Assembly: GCF_000337595.1 (NCBI RefSeq)
Contig: NZ_AOIL01000067.1
Location: 223,207 to 257,131 of the forward strand
Source of the DNA: Natrialba taiwanensis DSM 12281
GTDB taxonomy: Archaea > Halobacteriota > Halobacteria > Halobacteriales > Natrialbaceae
Direction of reading: 5' to 3'
Length of the DNA stretch: 33,925 nt
Position 1 is the stretch's first letter. Each line of letters starts with the position of its first letter. The notes beneath the pieces were generated by a model that ran no database searches, was not told the origin of the DNA, and saw nothing but the letters and a program-made list of their open reading frames with translations. The translations under genes and the position numbers were made by a program. This document shows positions 26,085 to 33,925 of this stretch, piece by piece.

Positions 26085-27419
26085 TCAAAACGGGTCCGTC
26101 CGTAGCTTCCACAGGTCATCGAAGTTGATAACCTCGACATCCGCACTATCGACGTACCCGAGGAACGTCTCGTAGTCGCCCTCGGGCATCGTATTGTTCG
26201 CGTCGAACTCGTGGAAGTTCAGGATCGTACACTGGTTGTGCGCCTCGGCGAGATCGACACACCGTTTCGACGTACTCAGGTCGTGTCCGATCGTCCGCGG
26301 CAACGCCATCGGGTCGAATCCGTAGACGGTCGTCGTGTTGACGTTCCCCGACTGGTTGAACCCGCCGCAGTAGTGGTAGTCCGTGAGATACTCGAGGCTC
26401 GTCTTGTCGTAACTGTTGTTCGGATAAACGATGTAATCCGCGCCTTCGAACTCGTTCTCGATGAACCAGCTCTTGTCGCTCCGGATGCGGTTCTCGAGTT
26501 CAGCCTCGTCGTCGTACTCGTGGAGCGAGGTGTGCGTTCCGTGGACGACGATTTGATCGCCCGCTGCCTGGCGATCCTCGAGTTCCGAAACGGACATGAT
26601 GCCGTTGCGCCCGTCTACTACCCACCGCGGGACGACCGCCTGGACCGCTGAGAAGCCGAACTCGTCGTGCAGCGGCGCAGCGGTGTCATAGAAGTCGCGC
26701 GTGCCGTCGTCCCAGCTCAGCATGACGTAGCCAGTCTCCGGTTTCTGGTGGGTCCGAAGGTCGTCGATCCAGAGTTCGGCTTCGTCCATGGAGTGGAGAA
26801 CCCGAATTTCGAGCCGGTCGGCATCGTCCAGCGACGGCGCGATATCGCTCTCTTCGAAGACGCCGGGACTCGCGCGGAACCAGCCGACATCGGGAGTGCG
26901 ATACGTGATCTCGCGCAGCGAGTAGATCCGGTCGCTTCCATAGGAGTCGACGACGCGCAGGTTAACTGTGATGTTCTGGGGCGTCGTGGTCCGAACGGCA
27001 AAGGAGTAGTCGTTGCCGGTCAGATCGGTTCCCGAGATATCGCGTTGTGCGACGATAGTCTGGCCGTTCTCGCTCGTCAGACGGAGGCTTTGAGAGCCGT
27101 CGAAAGAAACGTCCTGATCGGCCTCGCCCGATCCGCGCGCGATCTCCCAGGCATCGATATCCTCGAAGTCGTCGAGGGAGTCGCCCGGCTGACCGTACTC
27201 CGTACGGCTATTGTACTCGGTTTCGAGGGACGGAACGCCGTCGGCGAGTGCGGCGACATCCGACGCCCCGTTCTCGGCGGATTCGTTTCCCGACGATCCG
27301 TCGTCGGTCGATCCGCCGCGCAGTGGCTTGAGCCGGTCGGTACAGCCCGCCAATCCGGCGACCGCAGCAACGCCCGATCCGGCGAGGAATCGGCGTCGCG
27401 TCGCGCGTCCATCTGTCAT
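26085..27419 (-). CDS. Tat lipoprotein polysaccharide deacetylase with beta-sandwich domain
   Basis: A 444-residue predicted lipoprotein: TRRRFLAG followed by LAGC, giving Cys26. An acidic Ser/Asn-rich linker leads to a beta-sandwich domain (about 75-225, including SFDGSQSLRLTSENG), then a NodB-like barrel with MLSWDDGT (Asp237, Asp238) and VHGTHTSLH (His293, His296, His300). The metal triad looks complete, so deacetylase activity is likely. It is the intact counterpart of the degenerate lipoprotein at 20323-21612. A longer frame reaches 27671, but the Tat motif lies right after Met 27419 and a minus-strand TATA at 27447-27456 fits that start, so the shorter form is chosen. It is divergent from the asparagine-synthetase-like gene. 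Confidence 0.88.
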   Translation of the reverse strand: MTDGRATRRRFLAGSGVAAVAGLAGCTDRLKPLRGGSTDDGSSGNESAENGASDVAALADGVPSLETEYNSRTEYGQPGDSLDDFEDIDAWEIARGSGEADQDVSFDGSQSLRLTSENGQTIVAQRDISGTDLTGNDYSFAVRTTTPQNITVNLRVVDSYGSDRIYSLREITYRTPDVGWFRASPGVFEESDIAPSLDDADRLEIRVLHSMDEAELWIDDLRTHQKPETGYVMLSWDDGTRDFYDTAAPLHDEFGFSAVQAVVPRWVVDGRNGIMSVSELEDRQAAGDQIVVHGTHTSLHEYDDEAELENRIRSDKSWFIENEFEGADYIVYPNNSYDKTSLEYLTDYHYCGGFNQSGNVNTTTVYGFDPMALPRTIGHDLSTSKRCVDLAEAHNQCTILNFHEFDANNTMPEGDYETFLGYVDSADVEVINFDDLWKLRTDPF

Positions 27420-27446
27420 GGTGCTCAACCGTACTGATAGTGACGG

Positions 27447-27456
27447 CATTATTATG
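27447..27456 (-). promoter_or_regulatory. TATA box of the deacetylase lipoprotein gene
   Basis: Minus-strand CATAATAATG centred about 32 nt before ATG 27419; it supports the short protein over the long frame. Confidence 0.5.
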
Positions 27457-27660
27457 GCTCTGATAGGCACCTGCGCGGTGCTCGTGCGGTTCAACTGAAC
27501 CCCTCTATTTCGACCGGCTCGGGCCTTAGCAACGGCATAGTTAATGGGAATTCGACCCCAGATCAGAGGAGAGACAGACTCGCGGGGATGGTCGGACCGT
27601 TCCGGCATCCCCGCGACGAAACGCCGTCCACTCCCACCACAGCGGAGAGTACTAATATTA

Positions 27661-29370
27661 ATGATGAACAAAGAACTGTTTGGTGTATTCGGTGGTAGCG
27701 AGACGTTCGAGCGGTTTCGATCGCGCGACGAGTTCGACGAGGTCCTCTCGGGACCGTCACTTACAGTTGCGATCAGAGATCCCGGTCTCGACTATCCGGG
27801 CTGGAGCGCAACGTATGCGGACGAAACCGGCTGCTGTGTAATCTGGGGCGAGGCCTACGTTCCCGGTGACGAGCAAAACGCCGCACGCTGGCTGCTCGAC
27901 CAGTACGACACGCACGGGCTCGATGCACTGGACACGCTCAACGGTTCGTACCTGGCTGTCCTCGATATCGACGGTGAAACGCCGTTCGTCGCAACCGATC
28001 TCGTGCGCTCACGGGAGTGTTTCTACACCGACGACCCCGGTCCGCTCGTCTTCGGCACCGACGCCGCCGAAGTCGGACAGACGATTCCGGACCCCTCACT
28101 CGACCGGAACGGTATCCTCGAGTTCCTCCACATGGGTCTTGCGCTCGGAGAGAAGACGTGGATAGACGAACTCTCGCGGCTTCCGATCGATAGCCGGCTG
28201 ACACCGCACGGCGTCGACTCACTTTCCCGGTTCGTCTACCGACCGGCCGACCCCGACGCCTTCGACTACGTAGACGAACTCGCGTCCCGTCTCGAACGGG
28301 CGCTGCGGCGGCGCTCGTCGAATCCCGGGCCGAAGGGGCTCTTGCTCTCTGCGGGGTACGATTCCCGCATCGTGCTCTCACAGGTCGACGACATCGACCA
28401 CTGCTATACCGTCGGCTCGCCGGATGCACAGGAAGTGCAGGGTGCAAAACGGGTTGCGAACCAGTACGGTGCAACACACACCGCGTTTCAACCGGACGAA
28501 CGCTATCTGCTCGCCGACGAGTCCAAGGTCCAGTACTCACAGGGGATCAAAGAGTCGCTTCATATTCATCACGCCGGCTATACCGACGAACTCACGGACG
28601 AAGTCGAGACGATGTACCACGGCCTGCTCTGTGATACGTTCTTCCGTGGACACTTTACCGCACAGGACGGGGTCGATGTGCTCGGGACATGGGTGCCGTT
28701 TCAGCGACTCGATCCCGATCCCGATCCGGTCGCGGTCTTCCTCGACAAGTACGGGTACAGCCGCGAGCAGAGCATCGAACTGACCGAGCGGACGGGGATC
28801 GACAACGATCCGGAACAGTTCGTCGAGGAGGCGATCGCCGCCGAATTCGCCGCCAATCGCTCGCGCGCAGAGTGCATTCAAAACGCCCTGACCTGCTGTG
28901 GTATCGCCAACCAGCCGTCGGTTCCGTTCCACAACCACCTCGCCGACCAGTTCTTTGCTCCGTTTCTGGCAACCGATCGCGAACTACTCGAGTGGCACCT
29001 CCGAACGCCCCCGCGCCTCCGGACGACCGAGACCTTCTTACAGGCTTGCAAACAGCTCGACGACGATATTCTCCGTCACCGGCCGCCGGATCGCCCGCAC
29101 GACGGCATGCTGCTAAACGAAGTTGAGGGGTTCGTCAGGCGCAAGACGCCGCTTCTAACCTCGTTCGAGCCCCCGTGGCCCGACCGGCGAACGCTCTTCG
29201 AGAAACACGGGTTCAATGACCGACTGCTCGGCGAGTACGAGAACATCCACCCGATAGCACCCAGACACAAACTCCGCGTGGCCGACCTGCAAACGTGGCT
29301 CGACTCCTGGGATGCAGTTGCTAGTGACACAATCCCATGGTTGCAATCACCACCACGGATTATGTCCTAG
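27661..29370 (+). CDS. Asparagine-synthetase-like amidotransferase lacking the glutaminase cysteine
   Basis: A 569-residue protein with the two-domain AsnB layout. Residues about 1-190 look like the class II glutaminase fold (LNGSYLAVLDIDGE, VATDLVRSRECFY, LVFGTDAAEV). The mandatory Cys after the initiator Met is absent, because the protein begins MMNKELFGVFGG. Residues about 205-560 form the ATP-pyrophosphatase synthetase domain with SAGYDS (230-235) in place of the usual SGGxDS. It may use free ammonia or another nucleophile; AsnB homologues in glycan loci can amidate uronic-acid sugars, so that role is proposed, not shown. The frame is open back to 27544, but that extension is not family-like. 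The TATA-like ACTAATATTA abuts the ATG and is too close to serve this start. Confidence 0.82.
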   Translation: MMNKELFGVFGGSETFERFRSRDEFDEVLSGPSLTVAIRDPGLDYPGWSATYADETGCCVIWGEAYVPGDEQNAARWLLDQYDTHGLDALDTLNGSYLAVLDIDGETPFVATDLVRSRECFYTDDPGPLVFGTDAAEVGQTIPDPSLDRNGILEFLHMGLALGEKTWIDELSRLPIDSRLTPHGVDSLSRFVYRPADPDAFDYVDELASRLERALRRRSSNPGPKGLLLSAGYDSRIVLSQVDDIDHCYTVGSPDAQEVQGAKRVANQYGATHTAFQPDERYLLADESKVQYSQGIKESLHIHHAGYTDELTDEVETMYHGLLCDTFFRGHFTAQDGVDVLGTWVPFQRLDPDPDPVAVFLDKYGYSREQSIELTERTGIDNDPEQFVEEAIAAEFAANRSRAECIQNALTCCGIANQPSVPFHNHLADQFFAPFLATDRELLEWHLRTPPRLRTTETFLQACKQLDDDILRHRPPDRPHDGMLLNEVEGFVRRKTPLLTSFEPPWPDRRTLFEKHGFNDRLLGEYENIHPIAPRHKLRVADLQTWLDSWDAVASDTIPWLQSPPRIMS

Positions 29371-29510
29371 TACAGCACCCGAACGACCTGTTTCTTGACA
29401 TCGGGAACGGATTCTAACGGTTCCTCAAACAGCCGCTAACAATCATTTAGATCGTTTACTGGATTTGAATCGTGAGAATACTTATATACCACGAAGATTT
29501 AGGCTGGAAT
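29371..29510 (+). promoter_or_regulatory. Promoter region of the DUF7344-like gene
   Basis: CTTATATACC at 29481-29490 is centred about 26 nt before ATG 29511, predicting a leaderless transcript and excluding the earlier GTG at 29472, which lies upstream of the TATA box. GGAAC/GTTCC arms in 29404-29424 could form a small hairpin after the previous gene. Confidence 0.55.
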
Positions 29511-30350
29511 ATGCGTCTGACGCCGTCTTGGTTGCGCTCTTCGTCAGCCGACACGGTCGAAGAGCAATCAGTAGATGGCGATTCTCCGGGGGTCTTACTG
29601 CACACTATCGCCGGCGTGGCTGGGGCCAGTCCACATCCCAGGACCAATACTGCCACCGCTAGGACCTTCGCAAGTTCGAGTACAAGTACGAGCACAGACA
29701 CAAACACGAGTTCGGGCTCACGTTCAGGATCGAGTCCACCGACAGACCGTGGCACGGACACTAACACTGACACCGACGCCGACGGCACCCACACCCACAC
29801 CCACACTGCCGACTCTACCCCTGCTGCGGTTCCCGACTCCGATGAGGAACTCCTCGCGCTCCTTGCAGACATGCGAACTCCAGTTACTGTCGATGAACTC
29901 GTCGACCGACTGGTTCACAGTGCTGACCAGCAGGAGACAGCGGGTACGTCTGCAACGGTGCAGTCGACACGCACTCGAACGCCGTCGAATCCATCGGCGG
30001 TACAGCAATCACAGTCGACATTAACGTTCCCGTCGACTCCACCGACACCACCGTCTTCCGTCCCGATCGAAACGTGGGCGACTATTCACGAACACCTCCA
30101 TCAGAAGCGCCTTCCTGCGCTCAACGAGGCTGGTTCGATCACGTTCGATCCGGAACGCGGCCTCGTGGAACTTCCCGAGACGACTGCAGACGAACAGTCA
30201 TTTTCGCCGCCGCTCCTTGGTCCGATTCTGGTCGGACTCCTGTTTCTATTCGTTGCACTCGCATCGGCATCAGTACTGACGGCAGTAACGCTTACAGTAG
30301 CTGCAACGACGTTTGCAGTGTGGATGCTCCCGGTTTACGGGCTAGTATAA
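29511..30350 (+). CDS. Membrane protein with split DUF7344-like winged helix
   Basis: A 279-residue protein of no assigned function. An N-terminal Ser/Thr/Asp-rich low-complexity segment (about 38-105) includes a THTHTHT run. Residues about 110-137 (ELLALLADMRTPVTVDELVDRL) resemble the first half of a DUF7344 winged helix, and about 186-222 (WATIHEHLHQKRLPALNEAG, then ITFDPERGLVEL) the second half, with a 45-residue Ser/Pro/Thr insert between. Two hydrophobic segments (about 234-255 and 257-277) close the protein. It is likely a membrane-bound DNA-binding or regulatory protein. It converges on a second DUF7344-like gene with a 28-nt gap. The start is set by the TATA at 29481. Confidence 0.72.
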   Translation: MRLTPSWLRSSSADTVEEQSVDGDSPGVLLHTIAGVAGASPHPRTNTATARTFASSSTSTSTDTNTSSGSRSGSSPPTDRGTDTNTDTDADGTHTHTHTADSTPAAVPDSDEELLALLADMRTPVTVDELVDRLVHSADQQETAGTSATVQSTRTRTPSNPSAVQQSQSTLTFPSTPPTPPSSVPIETWATIHEHLHQKRLPALNEAGSITFDPERGLVELPETTADEQSFSPPLLGPILVGLLFLFVALASASVLTAVTLTVAATTFAVWMLPVYGLV

Positions 30351-30378
30351 GGAGTTTCGGTAATCGCAGTCGTCCGGA

Positions 30379-30984
30379 TCAATTGATAAATCGACTGGCA
30401 GTGACCAGTGTGAACAGCAGCAAGATTAGTGCGCTCAGTCCGATTCCCGAAACGATCGAGAGGACTGGGAGTTCGAGGACGGCACCCAGCAGCGCGACGT
30501 AACAGACGGCGGTCGCACCAATGTAGTAGTCGTCGCTGACGGAGATCGATGTCTCGTCGTTTTCGCTCGATTCGTCCGTCTGCTCGTCGACCTGCAGGTA
30601 CTGATCGACTTCGTCCGCGAGCGGCTTGCGTTCGACAATTCCGCGATTTTGCTGATAGTCGATGACGCCGGCTTCGTCCAGTTTCGAGAGGTGGGACTGG
30701 TACAACGGGATGTAGACGCGCTGGCGCTCCGTCGAAGTGAGCTCTGCAACCGTCGTATCGTGTTCCCACGCAGCTACCTGCTCTGCAACGTCACGCATGC
30801 GGACGGCTTCGTCGGTGCCGCGGAGGTACCGCAGAACCAGCCGCCGGCGTTCATTTTGCAGTAGGTGAAATATTTCGTCTTCAGTGAACGACTCCACGTC
30901 TGAACCGTCGGCTGCCTCGTCAACTGCGTCGTCTGCAGTTTCCTGCCCGCTCTGTTCTTCCGAACTGACATGTGTCGTTGTCAT
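30379..30984 (-). CDS. DUF7344-like winged-helix membrane protein
   Basis: A 201-residue protein with an acidic N-terminus (to about 32), a winged-helix region at about 33-118 (EDEIFHLLQNERRRLVLRYL, TTVAELTSTERQRVYIPLYQ, HLSKLDEAGVIDYQ), an acidic linker, and two hydrophobic segments near 152-173 and 176-196. This matches the haloarchaeal DUF7344 group, presumed transcription regulators anchored to the membrane. The minus-strand TATA at 31011-31020 fits a near-leaderless start. It is convergent with the similar protein at 29511-30350. Targets are unknown; the adjacent surface locus is a reasonable candidate. Confidence 0.85.
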   Translation of the reverse strand: MTTTHVSSEEQSGQETADDAVDEAADGSDVESFTEDEIFHLLQNERRRLVLRYLRGTDEAVRMRDVAEQVAAWEHDTTVAELTSTERQRVYIPLYQSHLSKLDEAGVIDYQQNRGIVERKPLADEVDQYLQVDEQTDESSENDETSISVSDDYYIGATAVCYVALLGAVLELPVLSIVSGIGLSALILLLFTLVTASRFIN

Positions 30985-31370
30985 CGAACCAGTCTTCCCT
31001 AATCAGGTGTGGGTAATAAAGTGTAGAAACCGGACATTCCAATTGAATCGGCTTCACGATATTTCAGCGACCGGCATTCGATTTTATGCCATTTTATAAC
31101 TCCAGTAATACGCTCATTTAGGCTATATAATGCCGGTCTCAAAATACTCTTGCCCATTAATTACTGCTATTACAGAGTGAATACTTCAAAACACTATCGC
31201 TGAATTTTCGATAGTTCTGTTCAGTATGACTATCCAGAACCAGCGAAAGACATTAGTCCAGCACATATGTCTGGGTTGTGGTATAATGGGTGGAGTTCGG
31301 GGGTAATTTCACCGGGTGAGCGGCCCTTACCGGGGCGATAATAAACCACCTAGGACCCGTCGTCGACACC
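30985..31370. other. AT-rich divergent region with an orphan promoter-like site
   Basis: 386 bases without a gene. It contains the TATA for the DUF7344-like gene (31011-31020, minus), an unpaired strong TATA-like CTATATAA at 31123-31130, a 7-bp inverted repeat 31193-31199/31209-31215, and the TATA GATAATAAAC for the DUF1616 gene at 31337-31346. GC is clearly lower than in the genes. Confidence 0.5.
31337..31346 (+). promoter_or_regulatory. TATA box of the DUF1616 gene
   Basis: GATAATAAAC centred about 30 nt before ATG 31371, consistent with a leaderless or near-leaderless transcript. Confidence 0.5.
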
Positions 31371-32369
31371 ATGAGCGACACCGACTGGTGGTTTCTCGAC
31401 CTGGCGATCGTCATCGCGAGTACTGGTGCCCTCTCACTCGGGCTTTTCCTCCCGCTACCGGGTCCTGTTCGCATCGGACTGGCACTTCCGCTGTTACTCT
31501 TCCTCCCCGGGTATGCGCTCGTCTCCGTGCTGTTTCCGGACGAAGCCGCCGACGACGATCAGGCGTTCGACGAGGAAAAAACGGGTCTTGGGAATCCCTT
31601 ATTGCACACCCGTGGTCTCGAACTCACTGAGCGGGGAATCTTGTCAGTTGTTTTTAGTGTTGCGCTTGTCCCGGGAATCACCCTTCTTGCCAGCGTAACC
31701 CCTTGGGGTATTACCTTCGAACCAGTGCTTTACGGGATTACGCTGGTGACCATCGTGCTGTCCCTACTCGGAATCGTCTCTCGCTACCGGTGTCCGCCGG
31801 ATCGACGATTCGCGATGACCCCGACCGAGAACTCGCTGTTTTTCACACAGGTTCAGAATCGAGCGTACTCCGGCACGAATCCGCGCCCGTACAATCTCGG
31901 AATCGCACTCGGTGTCGCCGTGTTGCTTTTGAGCGCAGGGTTTGCCGTTGCCAATCCCGCACAGCACGACGATGGCTACACCGAGTTCGCGGTCCAAACC
32001 CAGGAAGTCGACGGTGATGTACAGACGATGTACAACGATACGTACACGGCCGGTGAGTCCCAAGAGTTGACGGTCTCGATTACAAACGAAGAGCACACGG
32101 AGCAGACGTATACGACAGTGATGCTGTTACAGCGGGTGAACGAAACCGACGCTGGTGATTCCGTGACTGTCGCGGAGGAAACGCAACTCACCACTACCTC
32201 GACGACAGTCGCTGATGGCGAGACGAGTGAACCGACGCTCGAGTTCACGCCGTCGATGCAGGGTGAGTCCCTTCGGTTGACGCTCTTGCTGTACAAGGGT
32301 GAGCCGCCATCGGATCCGAGTTCGGAGTCCGCCTACCGGGAGATCCAGTTACCGATCGTCGTCGAATAG
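31371..32369 (+). CDS. DUF1616 family membrane protein
   Basis: A 332-residue membrane protein. The N-terminal part holds four hydrophobic segments (about 8-26, 30-52, 85-105 and 112-132), with the DUF1616-like LPLLLFLPGYALVSVLFP and ELTERGILSVVFSVALVPG. A cytoplasmic loop and a further span near 178-195 lead to an extracellular beta-rich domain (about 200-332) with Thr-rich strands such as SQELTVSITNEE. Function is unknown; from memory, DUF1616 genes occur beside archaeal surface-glycan genes. The protein may bind or present a surface component. It is separated from the regulator gene by the 386-nt AT-rich region. Confidence 0.87.
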   Translation: MSDTDWWFLDLAIVIASTGALSLGLFLPLPGPVRIGLALPLLLFLPGYALVSVLFPDEAADDDQAFDEEKTGLGNPLLHTRGLELTERGILSVVFSVALVPGITLLASVTPWGITFEPVLYGITLVTIVLSLLGIVSRYRCPPDRRFAMTPTENSLFFTQVQNRAYSGTNPRPYNLGIALGVAVLLLSAGFAVANPAQHDDGYTEFAVQTQEVDGDVQTMYNDTYTAGESQELTVSITNEEHTEQTYTTVMLLQRVNETDAGDSVTVAEETQLTTTSTTVADGETSEPTLEFTPSMQGESLRLTLLLYKGEPPSDPSSESAYREIQLPIVVE

Positions 32370-32603
32370 AACCGTCGCTCGACGGATTACGGTCCGATCA
32401 GTCCTATCGCCTTTGTTCCAGTCGTCCGCTCCGGTCGGTCGCTCTCGAGTTCTCCGAAGACCAGCCCTCGACGGGTTTGTCCCGAGTCGCAGTCCGCGAT
32501 CGATTCGCTGGTTCGCAGAATTCAGTTCCACTGCAGCGGTCACCTGTTCTTTGCTGTGGAAACTCCTATGTCACCATCAACCAGGCCCAAACACGGTGGC
32601 CAG
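32370..32603. other. Convergent spacer
   Basis: Gap between the DUF1616 gene and the Tat-exported protein gene. No gene, tRNA or clear terminator was recognised. Confidence 0.4.
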
Positions 32604-33533
32604 CTACTCGGGGAAGTCGATGATGAGTCCCGTCTCGATCCACGGTTGCCCGAGCAGACCCGGTCGCGGGACTAGCTGTGCGACTCGCAACCGATATCTA
32701 CCGTTGCCGGGAGAGACGTACAGTCGTTTGTATCGGACGACGTGGGCGAGGGTGTCCCCGGGCGTCCACGAATACAGCTCTCCGGGACCCTCGTATCCAG
32801 GGTCCAACGAATACAGTTCGTCAATCCGCTTGGATGGTGGGGTTACGTCGGCCACCGAGTCGGGCGTTCTGTGGAGCCCGTATAACAGCCCAGCACGGGT
32901 CAGCTGCCTGTCGTGCTCACCCTCGTACCGATCGAGGAGCGCACCGCTCAGTCGGAAGTCGGTCCAGAGTCGGTCCGTTCGATTCGCGTCGTTCGTGTCC
33001 GCTCCGGGAAAGCGACCGTTCTCGATGAGCCGGCGGATCGCTGCCTCGTCGTCGAGTTGTGCGGGAGAGAGCGGCAGGGCATCTGCAACCGTCTCGGGCG
33101 GCCACAGTGGGCCGCCACGCACGTAGGGGGACTCCACGCTGGCCGCGGCAGTTGTTCCGGACGCGTTCTCGCCGCGGACCCCGAGAAAGCGCGGCTCAAC
33201 GAGCGTCCGCTCCCCGAACAGCGTCGACCGTCGGCCGATAACCACGCCGAATACGTCGAACATGCGGTCGGTGGTGGATTCGTCGATCCCGGTATACTGG
33301 ACGCCGAGGAGGTGGGTGACGGACGCCTCCGGCAGTTCCGATCCGGACCGGTACTTGCTGTACCAGAGCGTCCCGACCTCGGGCGTGGTGTCGAGACGCC
33401 GCGTGTCGAGCTGCTCGATATCGGATCGGTGAACGGGGTTATCAGTTACGTATCCGACCACGCCGATACCGCCAACGCCGGCGGCGCCACCGATTCCGAG
33501 GAGCTGCCGCCGGCTGAGAGTGTCTCGAGTCAT
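32604..33533 (-). CDS. Tat-exported protein of unknown function
   Basis: A 309-residue protein I do not recognise. The N-terminus LSRRQLLGIGG gives a twin-arginine motif (Arg8-Arg9) and a Gly/Ala/Val hydrophobic stretch to about residue 29, with no lipobox cysteine, so it is exported or N-terminally anchored. The mature part is soluble, with mixed charge, several Arg/Asp-rich segments and a C-terminal strand-rich part ending GQPWIETGLIIDFPE. No catalytic motif is evident. A minus-strand TATA-like GGATATATTTC near 33733-33743 would give a leader near 170 nt, so the promoter is uncertain. It is convergent with DUF1616. Confidence 0.72.
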   Translation of the reverse strand: MTRDTLSRRQLLGIGGAAGVGGIGVVGYVTDNPVHRSDIEQLDTRRLDTTPEVGTLWYSKYRSGSELPEASVTHLLGVQYTGIDESTTDRMFDVFGVVIGRRSTLFGERTLVEPRFLGVRGENASGTTAAASVESPYVRGGPLWPPETVADALPLSPAQLDDEAAIRRLIENGRFPGADTNDANRTDRLWTDFRLSGALLDRYEGEHDRQLTRAGLLYGLHRTPDSVADVTPPSKRIDELYSLDPGYEGPGELYSWTPGDTLAHVVRYKRLYVSPGNGRYRLRVAQLVPRPGLLGQPWIETGLIIDFPE

Positions 33534-33925
33534 GCGCTCGGTCGCTTGCCGCTTCGTGCCGTACTGCGTTCGGTTCTCGGACAGCCACGAGCGGCCGTCC
33601 CGCTACAAGCGTTGCGGGCGGCTGCGAGCGCCACCCGCCGACGGTCGTCGATGAGCGGGCTGCGGAGGCGAGGACCGTTTCGTCAGTGCGGCGATTCGGG
33701 CAAGTCGTCTGCTCTGTTCTGTTCACCGCTTTGAAATATATCCTGTGGTCTCCGTCTGACCGCGTGGCGGGTCGAGTAGTTATCGGAGCAACAATCGATC
33801 TCACCGTTACTGTCACGAACAGCGTGCTGACTCGATGGAAATTCTGCTATCCCATGAGAGCGTGAAACAAGGATGGGACGCAAGAGACCGAGCTGTATTC
33901 CGTGCCCGAGAGCACGTGGTGCTGA
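33534..33925. other. Right-edge non-coding region
   Basis: No supportable gene in the last 390 bases. The AT-rich GAAATATATCC near 33733 is the only promoter-like element, usable in either direction. Frames here are short, basic and serine-rich, as expected for non-coding haloarchaeal DNA. Confidence 0.45.

Noticed and set aside
33442..33816. 124-codon frame at the right edge
   Set aside because: Overlaps the Tat-protein start in another frame, with Arg/Thr-rich shadow composition and no domain.

Overview
The window looks like chromosomal DNA of a haloarchaeon. The evidence is high GC with strongly acidic predicted proteins, TATA boxes about 26-30 nt upstream of ATG codons (leaderless transcripts), twin-arginine signal peptides and Tat lipoboxes, and archaea-typical families (bacterio-opsin-activator HTH, DUF7344-like winged helix, DUF1616). 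A member of the Natrialbaceae is plausible, but that is inference only. No replication origin, insertion sequence, integrase or CRISPR array was recognised.

Layout. (1) 1-426 is non-coding with inverted repeats, followed by a MATE exporter. (2) 2285-7677 is a fatty-acid/acyl-CoA catabolism block: a MaoC-type hydratase, a thiolase, an acyl-CoA dehydrogenase and an acyl-CoA ligase. The dehydrogenase and ligase are divergent, and their shared promoter region carries two related ATTGT-type motifs. (3) 7885-10697 holds an AAC(3)-like acetyltransferase, tRNA-Gln(TTG) with a duplicated 3' end, and a DsbA-like/formate-nitrite-channel fusion protein. (4) 10932-13535 holds an alkaline-phosphatase-superfamily enzyme and an HTH_10 regulator. 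(5) 14017-29370 is a cell-surface polysaccharide locus: a secreted beta-helix protein, three NodB-like lipoproteins (one lacking its catalytic motifs), a Wzx-type flippase, two GT2 glycosyltransferases, a sugar-transfer ATP-grasp protein, a secreted aspartoacylase-like protein with a PKD domain, and an asparagine-synthetase-like protein without the glutaminase cysteine. (6) 29511-33533 holds two convergent DUF7344-like membrane regulators, a DUF1616 membrane protein and a Tat-exported protein of unknown function.

How the genes may work together. In region 2, ligase, dehydrogenase, hydratase and thiolase supply most steps of a beta-oxidation cycle; no hydroxyacyl-CoA dehydrogenase is seen here. 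In region 5, cytoplasmic or membrane-facing enzymes (two GT2, ATP-grasp, AsnB-like) would build and decorate a lipid-linked glycan, the flippase would export it, and Tat-exported proteins would trim or bind it outside. No initiating phosphoglycosyltransferase, polymerase or oligosaccharyltransferase is visible, so the pathway must be completed elsewhere or use shared components. Most genes have their own TATA box, so the locus looks like many short transcription units rather than one long operon.
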